A stretch of 64,000 nt of DNA from Actinoplanes auranticolor (GTDB taxonomy: Bacteria > Actinomycetota > Actinomycetes > Mycobacteriales > Micromonosporaceae). Made by a program: the position numbers and the translations under genes. Below, one piece after another: positions 8,348-17,015 of the stretch (positions are counted from its first letter, which is position 1; each line of letters begins with the position of its first letter). Below the pieces are notes generated by a model, which was given only the letters and a program-made list of their open reading frames with translations, was not told the DNA's origin and ran no database searches. The DNA lies in assembly GCF_018332655.1 (NCBI RefSeq), contig NZ_BOQL01000037.1, forward strand, positions 1 through 64,000. Direction: 5' to 3'.

Positions 8348-9411
8348 GCCCGTGCCTCCTCGAGGACGGTCGGGGCCGGCGCCGCCGGACGGCGCCGGGC
8401 CGCGACCAGGTCGCGCAGCTGACCGGCCAGGCCGGCCAGGCCGCGGGGGGCCCAGAGCATGACCGCCACGAAGAGCGCACCCTGCACGTAGAGCCAGCTG
8501 TCCGGCCATTGCTCGCTGAAGATGGTCTTGGCGTAGTGGAACAGCAGTGCGCCGCCGACCGCGCCGGCGAGCGAATACCGCCCGCCGATGGCCACCCCGA
8601 TGAGCAGCTCCAGCGACGCGACCACGCCCAGGTTGGCCGGCGTGAGCAGGCCGACCACCGGGACGAAGAGCGCACCGGCGATGCCGGCCAGCCCGGCCGA
8701 GAAGGCGAAGGCGAAGGTCTTGACCAGCGCCGGGTCATAGCCGAGGAAGCGCACCCGGTCCTCACCGTCGCGGATGGCCACCAGCAGCTGCCCGTAGCGG
8801 CTGCGGGCCAGCTGCCGTACGACCAGATAGGACAGTCCCAGTACGACCACGATGGCGAAGTAGAGGATTCGGCGGTCGGCGTCGTCGTAGAGGTCCAGGC
8901 CGAAGAAGAGCTGGAAGTTGGTCAGGCCGTTGGTGCCGCCGGTCAGGCCCTGCTGACCGACGAGCAGGATGACGAACGCTGCGGCCAGCGCCTGCGAGAG
9001 CACCGCGAAGTACGCGCCCCGCACCCGTTGCCGGAAGACCAGCAGTCCCAGCAGCAGCGCGACCGTCACCGGCAGCACGACCACCATCACGAGGGCGAAG
9101 ACCGGATCGGCGAACGGCTTCCAGAGCAACGGCAACCGCTCGACGCCGCTCCACGACATGAAGTCGGGCAGCTGCCCCGGCCCGGCCTCGACCAGCTTGA
9201 GGTGCATGCCCATGGCGTATCCGCCGAGCCCGAAGAACACCCCCTGGCCCAGCGTCAGCATGCCGCCGCGGCCCCAGGCCAGCGCGATACCGAGGGCGAC
9301 GATCGCATAGCAGAGGTACTTGGCCAGCAGGTCCAGCCGGAACGGGCTGAACACCAGCGGCGCGGCGAGCAGCAACACCGCGATCAGAGCGAAGGCGATC
9401 CGGTTTCTCAT
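8344..9411 (-). CDS. urtC: Urea ABC transporter permease UrtC
   Basis: Predicted 355-aa integral membrane permease of the LivM/UrtC family. It begins with a hydrophobic segment (FALIAVLLLAAPLVF) and has the GRGGMLTLGQGVFFGLGGYA region characteristic of the family (in part: LTLGQGVFFGLGGYA). About 8-10 hydrophobic stretches follow. The start overlaps the urtB stop and the stop overlaps the urtD start, both as ATGA, indicating a tightly coupled operon. It forms the membrane pore with UrtB. Confidence 0.9.
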   Translation of the reverse strand: MRNRIAFALIAVLLLAAPLVFSPFRLDLLAKYLCYAIVALGIALAWGRGGMLTLGQGVFFGLGGYAMGMHLKLVEAGPGQLPDFMSWSGVERLPLLWKPFADPVFALVMVVVLPVTVALLLGLLVFRQRVRGAYFAVLSQALAAAFVILLVGQQGLTGGTNGLTNFQLFFGLDLYDDADRRILYFAIVVVLGLSYLVVRQLARSRYGQLLVAIRDGEDRVRFLGYDPALVKTFAFAFSAGLAGIAGALFVPVVGLLTPANLGVVASLELLIGVAIGGRYSLAGAVGGALLFHYAKTIFSEQWPDSWLYVQGALFVAVMLWAPRGLAGLAGQLRDLVAARRRPAAPAPTVLEEARA

Positions 9412-10286
9412 GTCAGCGCCCTCGATCGCAGGACGAACATGCCCTGGGGCCGGAACTGCAGGAACGCGATGATCACGGCGAACACCACCACCTTGGCGAA
9501 GCTGGCCCCGTTGGCCGTCCAGAACTCGACGAAGCTGTTCAGCACCCCGAGCGCGAACGCCGCGATCACCGCACCGCGCAGCTGACCCAGCCCGCCGGCC
9601 ACCACGACCAGGAACGCGTCCACGATGTACCCGCTGCCCAGCGTCGGGCCGACCGGACCGATCAGGGTCAGCGCGACGCCGGCCACCCCGGCCAGCCCGG
9701 AGCCGATGAAGAAGGTGGCCTGGTCGACCCGCCCGGTCGCGACCCCGCTCACCGCGGCCAGCTGCCGGTTCTGCATCACGGCCCGCATCCGCCGGCCCTG
9801 CCGCAGCTTGCTCAGGTACAGCGAGATCGCCGCCACGCAGCCGACCGCCAGCACCAGGATGAACACCCGGTTGTAGGGGATCCGCACGCCCACGTCGATC
9901 CCGCCGGTCAGCCAGCCCGGCGCGGTCACCTGCACGTTCGGCGCCCCGAAGACGTCCCGGGCGACCTGCTGCAGGATCAGGCTGATGCCCCAGGTGAGCA
10001 GCAGCGTGTCCAGCGGGCGGCCGTAGAAGCGCCGGATGAACAACCGTTCCAGGATCAGCCCGAGCACCCCGCCGACGGCGAAGGCGACGGGCAGCGCCAC
10101 CAGCACCGCCTGCTCGCCGACCAGCGGCTGCAGGACGTACGCGGTGTACGCACCGGCCATGATGAACTCGCCGTGCGCCATGTTGATGACGCCCATCTGG
10201 CCGAACGTGAAGGTCAGGCCCAGCGAGGCGAGCAGCAGCACCGCGCCGATGCTCGCCCCGATGACCAACTGGTTCAGGGTTCCCAT
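9408..10286 (-). CDS. urtB: Urea ABC transporter permease UrtB
   Basis: Predicted 292-aa permease of the LivH/UrtB family, with GASIGAVLLLASLGLTFTFG near the N-terminus and the family motif GVINMAHGEFIMAGAY at about 32-47. Eight or so hydrophobic helices are evident. It begins seven bases after urtA and overlaps urtC by four bases. The length matches UrtB of other actinobacteria; some proteobacterial UrtB proteins carry a long extra N-terminal domain that is absent here. Confidence 0.9.
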   Translation of the reverse strand: MGTLNQLVIGASIGAVLLLASLGLTFTFGQMGVINMAHGEFIMAGAYTAYVLQPLVGEQAVLVALPVAFAVGGVLGLILERLFIRRFYGRPLDTLLLTWGISLILQQVARDVFGAPNVQVTAPGWLTGGIDVGVRIPYNRVFILVLAVGCVAAISLYLSKLRQGRRMRAVMQNRQLAAVSGVATGRVDQATFFIGSGLAGVAGVALTLIGPVGPTLGSGYIVDAFLVVVAGGLGQLRGAVIAAFALGVLNSFVEFWTANGASFAKVVVFAVIIAFLQFRPQGMFVLRSRALT

Positions 10287-10293
10287 GGCCCGC

Positions 10294-11517
10294 TCAGGAC
10301 GCCAGTCCGGCGGCCCACGGGTAGCCCTTGAGGTACGGATCCGGCTTCACGGGCGCCCCGGAGTTCCACACCTCCTTGATCTGGCCGTCCGGCTGGATCA
10401 GGCCGATCCGGGCGGTCTTGTAGACGTGCTGGGTCTCGCCGTCGATGGTCACCTTGCCCTCGGGCAGGTCCAGGGAGATCCCGCCGGCCGCCTTCTTGAC
10501 CGCCTCGACGTCGGTGCTGCCCGCCTTGGTGGCCGCCGCGGCCCAGAGCTTCACCGCGTTGTAGCCGGCCTCCATCGGGTCGGAGGTCACCTTGGCCGCG
10601 CCGTACTTGGCCTTGTACTTCTTGACGAACTCGGTGTTGGTGGCGCCCTCGGTGGTCTGGTAGTAGTTCCAGGCCACCAGGTGACCGGCGATGTTGGCCG
10701 GGCCGATCCCGCCGACCTCCTCCTCGGCCACGCTGACGCTGACCGTCGGCATGGTCTTGTCGGTGAGCCCGGCGCTGCGCAGCTGCTTGAAGAAGGCGAC
10801 GTTGCTGTCGCCGTTGAGGGTGTTGAAGACGACGTCGGGCTTGGCCTGGCCGAGCTTGTTGACGATCGTGGAGTATTCGGTGGTGCCCAGCGGGGTGTAC
10901 TCCTCACCGGCGACCGTCATGCCGTTGGCCGCCGCGTACGCCTTGATGATCTTGTTGGCGGTGCGCGGGAAGACGTAGTCGCTGCCGACCAGGAACACCG
11001 ACTTCTTGCCCTGCTGCTTGAGGTAGTCCAGGGCGGGCACGATCTGCTGGTTGGTGGTGGCCCCGGTGTAGAAGATGTACGGCGAGCTCTCCAGCCCCTC
11101 GTACTGTACCGGATACCAGAGCAGCGCCTTGTTGCGCTCGAAGACCGGCAGCATCGCCTTGCGGCTGGCCGAGGTCCAGCCGCCGAAGGTGGTCGCCACC
11201 TTGTCCTCGTTGATCAGCTTCTGGGCCTTCTCGGCGAACGTCGGCCAGTCCGAGGCACCGTCCTCGACGACGGGTTCGAGCTTCTTGCCGAGTACGCCGC
11301 CGGCCGCGTTCACCTCCTCGATGGCCAGCAGCTCGGAGTCGCGGACCGTCACTTCACTGATGGCCATCGTGCCGCTGAGGGAGTGCAGGATGCCGACCTT
11401 GATGGTGTCGCCGGAGGAACTACCGCTCGCCGCCGGATCGTCGGCGCAGCCGGCCACTGCCAGAGTCGTGGAGAGGAAAAGGATGGAGAGAGTCTTGGTC
11501 CACTTCGTAGCTGCCAT
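10294..11517 (-). CDS. urtA: Urea ABC transporter substrate-binding lipoprotein UrtA
   Basis: Predicted 407-aa extracytoplasmic binding lipoprotein. The N-terminus is a lipoprotein signal peptide (KTLSILFLSTTLAVAGC) with lipobox cysteine 24. The mature part reads DTIKVGILHSLSGTMAISE, the hallmark start of the Peripla_BP_5/UrtA family, and later WYPVQYEGLESSPYIFYTGA (in part WYPVQYEGLE), typical of urea/short-amide binders. It leads the urt operon. The upstream 140 bp contains a GlnR-like box, consistent with induction under nitrogen limitation. Amide specificity versus urea cannot be settled by eye. Confidence 0.92.
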   Translation of the reverse strand: MAATKWTKTLSILFLSTTLAVAGCADDPAASGSSSGDTIKVGILHSLSGTMAISEVTVRDSELLAIEEVNAAGGVLGKKLEPVVEDGASDWPTFAEKAQKLINEDKVATTFGGWTSASRKAMLPVFERNKALLWYPVQYEGLESSPYIFYTGATTNQQIVPALDYLKQQGKKSVFLVGSDYVFPRTANKIIKAYAAANGMTVAGEEYTPLGTTEYSTIVNKLGQAKPDVVFNTLNGDSNVAFFKQLRSAGLTDKTMPTVSVSVAEEEVGGIGPANIAGHLVAWNYYQTTEGATNTEFVKKYKAKYGAAKVTSDPMEAGYNAVKLWAAAATKAGSTDVEAVKKAAGGISLDLPEGKVTIDGETQHVYKTARIGLIQPDGQIKEVWNSGAPVKPDPYLKGYPWAAGLAS

Positions 11518-11572
11518 GGGGACTTGTCCCTTCGCCCGCGGAGGGTGGTGCCCCGAAAGCTAGGAACCGCTC

Positions 11573-11610
11573 GTTTCACGCAACGTATTGACACATGTCG
11601 AATAAGTTAA
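11573..11610 (-). promoter_or_regulatory. GlnR-like box upstream of urtA
   Basis: On the minus strand the four pentamers TTAAC-N6-GACAT-N6-ATACG-N6-GAAAC follow the GlnR spacing (GTNAC-N6-GAAAC repeated at 22-bp intervals). The outer TTAAC and GAAAC match well; the two inner ones match poorly. The site is about 55-95 bases before the urtA start, a reasonable position for activation. GlnR control of urea transport is known in actinomycetes; here it is a hypothesis. Confidence 0.4.
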
Positions 11611-11644
11611 CGCGACCTCACAGGCCACATAGGATCTCCGGCGC

Positions 11645-11650
11645 TAGGCT
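11645..11650 (+). promoter_or_regulatory. -10 element, leaderless start
   Basis: TAGGCT ends six bases before the GTG at 11657. No clear -35 is visible. The same hexamer and spacing recur at other genes in the window. Confidence 0.5.
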
Positions 11651-11656
11651 GGCCCG

Positions 11657-12193
11657 GTGCTCAGCGCAATCCTGGTACCCGGCGGCACCGGCATCGTCCA
11701 GACCACCCTGCTGGACCTCGGCTGGGAGGCGCTGACCGACCGGCAGGCCCTCATCGAGCAGGTCACCTGGACGGTGCCCGAGGGACTGATGGAGGTCGGG
11801 CCGGAGCCGTTCGTCCGCGCCTGCGTCGCCGCGGCGCTGCACCGGCTGATCCAGCGCGACCCCGACGCCCGGCCGGTGCTGATCGCCAAGTCGCTGGGCA
11901 CCCACGCCGCGACCCTGGCCGCCGACCTGGAACTACCGGCGATCTGGCTGACCCCGCTGCTGACCATCCCGCCCGTCGTGGACGCGATCACCCGCAACCC
12001 GGCGCCGCAGCTGCTCATCGGCGGCACCGCCGACCCGTGGTGGGTCCCGGACGCAGCCCGCTCGACCGGCAAGCAGGTGCTGACCGTCCGGGACGCCGAC
12101 CACTCCCTGCGCGCGCCCGGGACCCTGCGGGATTTCACCGAGACGCTGGGCGTCATCGGCACCGCGATCGAGGACTTCCTGGACGCGCGCTGA
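11657..12193 (+). CDS. Small alpha/beta hydrolase-like protein
   Basis: Predicted 178-aa protein with a reduced alpha/beta hydrolase plan. LSAILVPGG forms the first strand and oxyanion loop. The nucleophile elbow is LIAKSLGTHAA (Ser in a K-S-L-G context), the acid is likely the Asp in GGTADPWW, and the base is the His in RDADHSLR. All three triad members are thus present in order. It is similar in size to small serine hydrolases of the RBBP9/DUF1749-like type. It stands alone, divergent from urtA and convergent with hisS. The substrate is unknown. Confidence 0.75.
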   Translation: MLSAILVPGGTGIVQTTLLDLGWEALTDRQALIEQVTWTVPEGLMEVGPEPFVRACVAAALHRLIQRDPDARPVLIAKSLGTHAATLAADLELPAIWLTPLLTIPPVVDAITRNPAPQLLIGGTADPWWVPDAARSTGKQVLTVRDADHSLRAPGTLRDFTETLGVIGTAIEDFLDAR

Positions 12194-12217
12194 CGCCGGG
12201 TCTCGCCCCGGGCGGGC

Positions 12218-13549
12218 TCAGCTGCCGGAGACCACCGGAGTCAGATCCCCGGCCGTCGGCTGCCACGTCGACGCGTCGGCCTCGACCTGGTCACCCGAGC
12301 GGATGTCCTTGATCGTGTCCGCCGCACCGTCGGCACCGGGGAACCAGACGTACGGGATCCCGCGCCGCTCGGCGAAACGGATCTGCTTGCCGAACTTGGC
12401 CGCCGACGGCGCCACCTCGGTGCTGATCCCCCGGCTGCGCAGCGACCGGGCGATCCGGTCGCAGGCCGGGCGCAGCTCCTCGGCCGGCAGCGCGACCACG
12501 ACGCAGGTCGGCACCGACCGCGAGACGCCCAGCGCGTTCTGGCCGAAGAGCAGCCCCAGCATCCGTGAGACGCCGATCGAGATGCCGACCCCCGGGAAAC
12601 GCTCGTTGCCCGCGGTCGCCAGATTCTCGTAGCGGCCGCCGGAGCAGATCGAGCCGAACCGCTCGTACCCCTGCAGCTGCGTCTCGTAGACCGTGCCCGT
12701 GTAGTAGTCCAGGCCGCGGGCGATCTTGAGCTCCGCCCGGATCAGGCCCGGCGCGTGCTCCACACCGGCCTCGACCACCCGGACCAGCTCCTCAAGACCC
12801 TCGTCGAGCAGCGGGTTGTCGACACCGAGGGCCCGGACCGCGTCCACGAAGGAGGCGTCCGCGGTCGAGATCGAGGCCAGCTCCAGGCAGGCCCTCGCCT
12901 GGGCGTCGGTGGCCCCGGCCGTCTCGACCAGCAGCGCCGCCACCTTCTCCGGGCCGATCTTGTCGAGCTTGTCGACCGTGCGCAGCACCTGATCCGGGTC
13001 GTCCAGGCCCAGGCCCCGGTAGAAGCCCTCGCAGACCTTGCGGTTGTTGACCAGGATCGTGGCCGGCGGGATCGGCAGCGACGCGAACGCGTCCCCGATC
13101 ACCAGCGGCATCTCGGTGTCGTAGTGGAACGGAAGATCGTCGCGGTCGACCACGTCGATGTCGGCCTGCAGGAACTCCCGGTAGCGGCCCTCCTGCGGGC
13201 GCTCACCGCGCCACACCTTCTGGATCTGGTAGCGGCGGAACGGGAACTGCAGCTTGCCGCTGTTCTCCAGCACGAAGCGGGCGAACGGCACGGTCAGGTC
13301 GAAGTGCAGGCCGAGGGAGTCGGCGGACTGGGCACCCGGCTCCTCCTGCAGGCGGCGCAGGACGTACACCTCCTTGGAGGTCTCCCCCTTGCGCAGCAAC
13401 TGGTCCAGGGGCTCGACGGCGCGGGTCTCCAGCGGCGCGAAGCCGTAGAGCTCGAAGGTCGCGCGGATCCGCTCGACGATGTTCTGCTCGATCATCCGCT
13501 GTGCGGGCAGCCACTCCGGGAAGCCGGAGATGGGCGTGGGCTTGCTCAT
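12218..13549 (-). CDS. hisS: Histidyl-tRNA synthetase
   Basis: Predicted 443-aa class II aminoacyl-tRNA synthetase that charges tRNA-His. Class II motif 2 appears as RYQIQKVWRGERPQ...REFLQADID and the histidine-specific HisA loop as RGLDYYTGTVYE; GGRYENL and GVGISIGVSR are the motif 3 region. The C-terminal 90 residues are the anticodon-binding domain (VPTCVVVALPAEE onwards). It starts 25 bases after the metallo-beta-lactamase gene, with which it is probably co-transcribed; the same pairing occurs in mycobacteria. Confidence 0.96.
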   Translation of the reverse strand: MSKPTPISGFPEWLPAQRMIEQNIVERIRATFELYGFAPLETRAVEPLDQLLRKGETSKEVYVLRRLQEEPGAQSADSLGLHFDLTVPFARFVLENSGKLQFPFRRYQIQKVWRGERPQEGRYREFLQADIDVVDRDDLPFHYDTEMPLVIGDAFASLPIPPATILVNNRKVCEGFYRGLGLDDPDQVLRTVDKLDKIGPEKVAALLVETAGATDAQARACLELASISTADASFVDAVRALGVDNPLLDEGLEELVRVVEAGVEHAPGLIRAELKIARGLDYYTGTVYETQLQGYERFGSICSGGRYENLATAGNERFPGVGISIGVSRMLGLLFGQNALGVSRSVPTCVVVALPAEELRPACDRIARSLRSRGISTEVAPSAAKFGKQIRFAERRGIPYVWFPGADGAADTIKDIRSGDQVEADASTWQPTAGDLTPVVSGS

Positions 13550-13574
13550 GGTGCTGTTCTCCTAGCGAGAAGTC

Positions 13575-14273
13575 TCAGAGGCCCCGGCCGGGCGCGGCGG
13601 TCAGCTCCCGCAGGTACGGGTTTGCCACGCGCTCGCGGCCGATGGTGGTTTCCGGTCCGTGGCCGGGGAGCACGACGGTGTCGTCGGCCAGCGGCAGGAT
13701 CTTGTCCCGCAAGCTGGTCAGCATCGTCTCCGTGCTGCCGCCCGGCAGGTCGGTGCGGCCGATCGAACCGGCGAAGAGCACGTCACCGGAGAGGCAGACC
13801 TGGTCCGCCTCCCACTGCGAGCTCGCGCCGGGCAGCCGGAAGAGCACCGACCCGCCGGTATGGCCCGGGGCGTGGTCGACGGTGATCTCCAGCCCGGCCA
13901 GGCTCAGCGTCGCGCCGTCGGTCAGCTCCGCGACGTCGTCGGGCTCGGTGTACGACAGCCGGCCGCCGAACAGCGCGGTCAGATCCACGCTGAGGCCCTT
14001 GGCCGGGTCGGCCAGCATCTCCCGGTCGGCGGGGTGCACGTACGCCGTGATGCCGCGCGCGCCGCACACCGGCGCGACGGAGAACGTGTGGTCCAGGTGG
14101 CCGTGGGTCAGCAGCACCGCGGCCGGGTGCAGCCGGTGCTGCGCCAGCACCTCGTCGAGGCGGTCGAGCACGCCGATGCCCGGATCGACCACCAGGCACT
14201 GCTCACCCGGGCCGGCGGCCACGACGTAGCAGTTGGTGCCGAAGGCGTCGGCCGGAAAGCCGGTGACGAGCAC
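13575..14273 (-). CDS. Metallo-beta-lactamase fold hydrolase (glyoxalase II-like)
   Basis: Predicted 232-aa soluble hydrolase of the MBL/glyoxalase II group. The zinc motif THGHLDH is at residues 56-62; later metal ligands are H in DHAPGHTGG, D in CLSGDVLF and H near the C-terminus (PGHGPET). It starts with GTG after a GA-rich Shine-Dalgarno stretch; a TAGGCT -10 hexamer at 14310-14315 would give a leader of about 30 bases. It precedes hisS. Homologues are commonly named hydroxyacylglutathione hydrolase, but actinobacteria use mycothiol rather than glutathione, so the true substrate is uncertain. Confidence 0.88.
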   Translation of the reverse strand: MLVTGFPADAFGTNCYVVAAGPGEQCLVVDPGIGVLDRLDEVLAQHRLHPAAVLLTHGHLDHTFSVAPVCGARGITAYVHPADREMLADPAKGLSVDLTALFGGRLSYTEPDDVAELTDGATLSLAGLEITVDHAPGHTGGSVLFRLPGASSQWEADQVCLSGDVLFAGSIGRTDLPGGSTETMLTSLRDKILPLADDTVVLPGHGPETTIGRERVANPYLRELTAAPGRGL

Positions 14274-14438
14274 TGGGCACCCCTCTCTCGCGGTCGGTTC
14301 AGCGGTTCCAGCCTAGCGGGACACACCGTACGCACCGTGACGGAACCTCGCACACCACATTCCCAGCGGTTACCCGTACACTCTTGCGGGCGTGTGGCGT
14401 GGCGCACTGGACAAGAGTTTAAGGAAGGGGAGCACTCG

Positions 14439-15320
14439 GTGGCTTCCAGCAGGGACCGGGCGCGGAAACTGGCGCGGGAGAAGCTCGATCGGCAGCTCGC
14501 ACGCCGTGCGGGCAGGCAGCGCCGGCGGCGGCAGATCCAGGCCGGACTCGGTGCGGCACTGGCGCTCGTCCTGATCGTGGGCGGAGTGGCGTGGCTCGGC
14601 GGCGCCTTCGACGACGACCCGGTCGACCCGACCGCTTCCGAGGTGTGCGCGTGGACGCCGCAGAACGCCGAGTCGAACCCCGACCTCAAGGACGTCGGGG
14701 AACCGCCGACGAGCGGCATCCCCACCGCGGGCACCCGGCCGATGACGATCACGACCGACCAGGGCGCCCCGATCGTCGTGACGCTCGACCTGGCCGCCGC
14801 GCCGTGCACCAGCGCCAGCCTGAGCCACCTGGCGGGCAAGCAGTTCTTCGACAACACCACCTGCCACGAGATCACCACCGAGGGCGCGATCCACTGCGGT
14901 GACCCCAAGGGCACCGGGCAGGGCGGCCCGACGTACACGGTCTACAACGAGAACACCCCGCTGGCCCCGACGCCCGCGCCCAGCGCCTCGGCCGCGGCCA
15001 CGCCGCAGGAACCGCTCTACCCCAAGGGCACCGTGGCGATGATCGGCAACCCGCCGGGCGCCAACGGCAGCCAGTTCCTGATCTTCTTCAAGGATTTCAC
15101 CCCGAAGACGGAACCGCAGTATCCGATCGTCGGAAAGGTCACCGGCGGCCTGGACACCGTCGCCAAGATCGGCAAGATCGCCACCGTGGCCAACAGCGCC
15201 GGTGACAAGGTCACGCCGAAGGACAAGATCACCGTGCAGAGCATCACCGTCGGCGAGCCCAGCGCAGAGCCCGCCGACACCGTCCCGTCGGCCGCCCCCT
15301 CGGCGTCCAGTCAGTCCTGA
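14439..15320 (+). CDS. Membrane-anchored cyclophilin-type protein, catalytic Arg replaced
   Basis: Predicted 293-aa protein: a basic cytoplasmic N-terminus (about 35 residues rich in Arg/Lys), one membrane segment (AALALVLIVGGVAWLGG, about 38-56) and an extracytoplasmic cyclophilin domain, ending in an Ala/Pro/Ser tail. The GTG at 14439 is chosen for the GGAAGGGG ribosome binding site upstream. Where active cyclophilins read CHRL, this protein reads CHEI, so the catalytic Arg is Glu at residue 144. A Pro/Ala/Ser insertion (about residues 175-190) interrupts the fold before PKGTVAMI. GSQFLIFF corresponds to the conserved GSQFFI. It is paired with a second cyclophilin 65 bp downstream that keeps the Arg. 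Prolyl isomerase activity is doubtful. Confidence 0.85.
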   Translation: MASSRDRARKLAREKLDRQLARRAGRQRRRRQIQAGLGAALALVLIVGGVAWLGGAFDDDPVDPTASEVCAWTPQNAESNPDLKDVGEPPTSGIPTAGTRPMTITTDQGAPIVVTLDLAAAPCTSASLSHLAGKQFFDNTTCHEITTEGAIHCGDPKGTGQGGPTYTVYNENTPLAPTPAPSASAAATPQEPLYPKGTVAMIGNPPGANGSQFLIFFKDFTPKTEPQYPIVGKVTGGLDTVAKIGKIATVANSAGDKVTPKDKITVQSITVGEPSAEPADTVPSAAPSASSQS

Positions 15321-15385
15321 GCTTTCCGGACCACAATCGTCGGAACATATCCCCTCACCGCACCGAGGCATACAGGAGGAACACC

Positions 15386-16216
15386 GTGTCGTCGATCAAG
15401 GACCGGCAGCGCGCGGCGGCGCGGGCCCGGCTGGAGAAGGAAATGGCCGAGCGGGCCACTGCCGCGCGCAAGCGCCGGCAGCGGCAGGCCATTATCGGCT
15501 CGGCCCTCGCGGTCGTCGTGATCGCGGGCGCCGCGGTGTGGATCGTCGCCGCGCTCGGCAACGACGACGACAAGAAGTCGACCGACGCGTCCGCCCCGCC
15601 GCCCGGCACCGTCAGCTGCTCGTGGATCCCGGAGGACGGCAGCACGGGGAGCAAGGTCAAGGACGTCGGCACCCCGCCGGCGAACGCCCCGAACACGGGC
15701 ACGGCCACCCTCACCATGGACACCAACCTGGGCGCGATCACGGCCGCGGTGGACCTGAGCAAGGCGCCGTGCACCGGCGAGGCGTTCACGTTCCTGGCCG
15801 GCAAGAAGTTCTGGGACAACACCAAGTGCCACCGGCTCACGACCGCGGGCATCAAGGTGCTGCAGTGCGGCGACCCGTCGGCCACGGGCAAGGGCTGGCG
15901 CGAGAGCGACGGCTCCGGCGGCCCGAGCTTCCGCTACGCGGAGGAGAACCTGCCGACCAACGCGAAGCCGGCCTACCCGAAGGGCACGATCGCGATGGCG
16001 AAGACCTCGGCGCCCAGCTCGACGGGCAGCCAGTACTTCATCGTGTACGAGGACACCGACCTCCCGCCGGACTACACCGTCCTGGGGAAGATCACCAAGG
16101 GGCTCGACATCGTCGAGACTGTTGCCAAGGCCGGCAGTGACAATGCCAATGGTGAGGGTGACGGGCACCCGAAGAAGGAGATCACCATCAAGACGCTGAC
16201 CATGGCCAAGGGCTAG
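15386..16216 (+). CDS. ppiB: Membrane-anchored peptidyl-prolyl cis-trans isomerase (cyclophilin)
   Basis: Predicted 276-aa protein with a basic N-terminus, a single transmembrane helix (AIIGSALAVVVIAGAAVWIV, about 35-55) and an exported cyclophilin domain (about 95-276). Active-site motifs are present: KKFWDNTKCHRLTTAG with catalytic Arg150, LQCGD, GSQYFIVYED and YTVLGKITKG. Start is the GTG at 15386 behind AGGAGG. It is probably a tandem paralogue of the preceding gene and co-transcribed with it. The position next to rel and hisS matches ppiB in mycobacteria. It would assist folding of secreted proteins. Confidence 0.92.
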   Translation: MSSIKDRQRAAARARLEKEMAERATAARKRRQRQAIIGSALAVVVIAGAAVWIVAALGNDDDKKSTDASAPPPGTVSCSWIPEDGSTGSKVKDVGTPPANAPNTGTATLTMDTNLGAITAAVDLSKAPCTGEAFTFLAGKKFWDNTKCHRLTTAGIKVLQCGDPSATGKGWRESDGSGGPSFRYAEENLPTNAKPAYPKGTIAMAKTSAPSSTGSQYFIVYEDTDLPPDYTVLGKITKGLDIVETVAKAGSDNANGEGDGHPKKEITIKTLTMAKG

Positions 16217-16234
16217 TCGGCTCTCTGTTCCTGG

Positions 16235-16268
16235 AAGGCGGATCCCGGTTTTCTTCGGGGTCCGCCTT
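16235..16268 (+). terminator. Intrinsic terminator after the cyclophilin pair
   Basis: AAGGCGGATCCC at 16235-16246 pairs with GGGGTCCGCCTT at 16257-16268, giving a 12-bp stem with one G-U pair and a 10-base loop. It lies 19 bases after the stop codon. The trailing sequence TCTGCTTCC is only weakly U-rich. Confidence 0.7.
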
Positions 16269-17015
16269 TCTGCTTCCGGGTTTCGGTGGTGGGGCTTGGG
16301 GGCGGGGATGGCCCGCGCTGCCTCGCCCGTTCTCTCCTACCGACGCCCGCCACGCCGTCAGGGTTACTTCACCCGGCTGCCCGGACCTTCTCCCGGCCGC
16401 CACCTTCCACCGCGCCGTTCGTCTGATCGCTTCACCGCGTTCGGCGAAGCTTGCCGGTTTTGTCCAGCGCCCTGATGTTGTTGCGCGACGACTCGGCGCT
16501 GAGCAACCCTGCGACCCGTTCAGCCCCACCACTCAGCGCAGCCCAGCGCCGCTTGACCACCCCGGCACTGCGCACAGCCATGCGATCCGGCGTAGCCGAC
16601 CACCCAGCCTGGCTCAACCACGCAGTGCGGCGCCGCTATCCACCCTCAGCGCAGCCGATCAAGCGGTCCATCGTGGCCCCACCATCCAGCGCGGCCTCAC
16701 CATCCGGTCCCGGCGTAGCCATTCACGCAGCCCGGCTCGATCAGGTTTGCCGCGCCACCAACCGACCCGGGCGCAGCCAGCCAAGCGGTCCAGCAGGGCC
16801 AACCACCCGGCGCAGCACAACCTTGCGGCCCGCCATGGGGCCCTGCACAACCAACACCCAACGCAGCCTCAACCGCCCGGCGCGGCCCAACCACCCAGCG
16901 CGGCGCGGCAGCGGGTCTGCGGTGGCTGGCCTGGTGTCGGGGCCGTGGCCGGTCGGAGCGGTGCTTGGTGGCGCTCCGACGGCCGGCGTTTTCGTTCCCG
17001 CCTGGGGCGGGTTGG
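16269..17015. repeat. Gene-free GC-rich low-complexity island
   Basis: About 750 bp between the cyclophilin pair and rel with no convincing gene. From about 16,440 to 16,920 the + strand is built of degenerate short words (GCGCAGCC, CCAACC, GGCGCGG, CAACCACCC) that recur irregularly, and several frames stay open for that reason alone. The left edge carries 19 bases (16,292-16,310, GGGCTTGGGGGCGGGGATG) identical to part of the palindromic repeat at 50.1 and 51.2 kb. The right edge contains the rel terminator. Confidence 0.6.
16952..16980 (-). terminator. Hairpin downstream of rel
   Basis: GTCGGAGCG at 16952-16960 and its reverse complement at 16972-16980 form a 9-bp stem with an 11-base loop, 36 bases beyond the rel stop. 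There is no clear U-tract, so it may be a processing or stability hairpin rather than a strong terminator. Confidence 0.5.
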
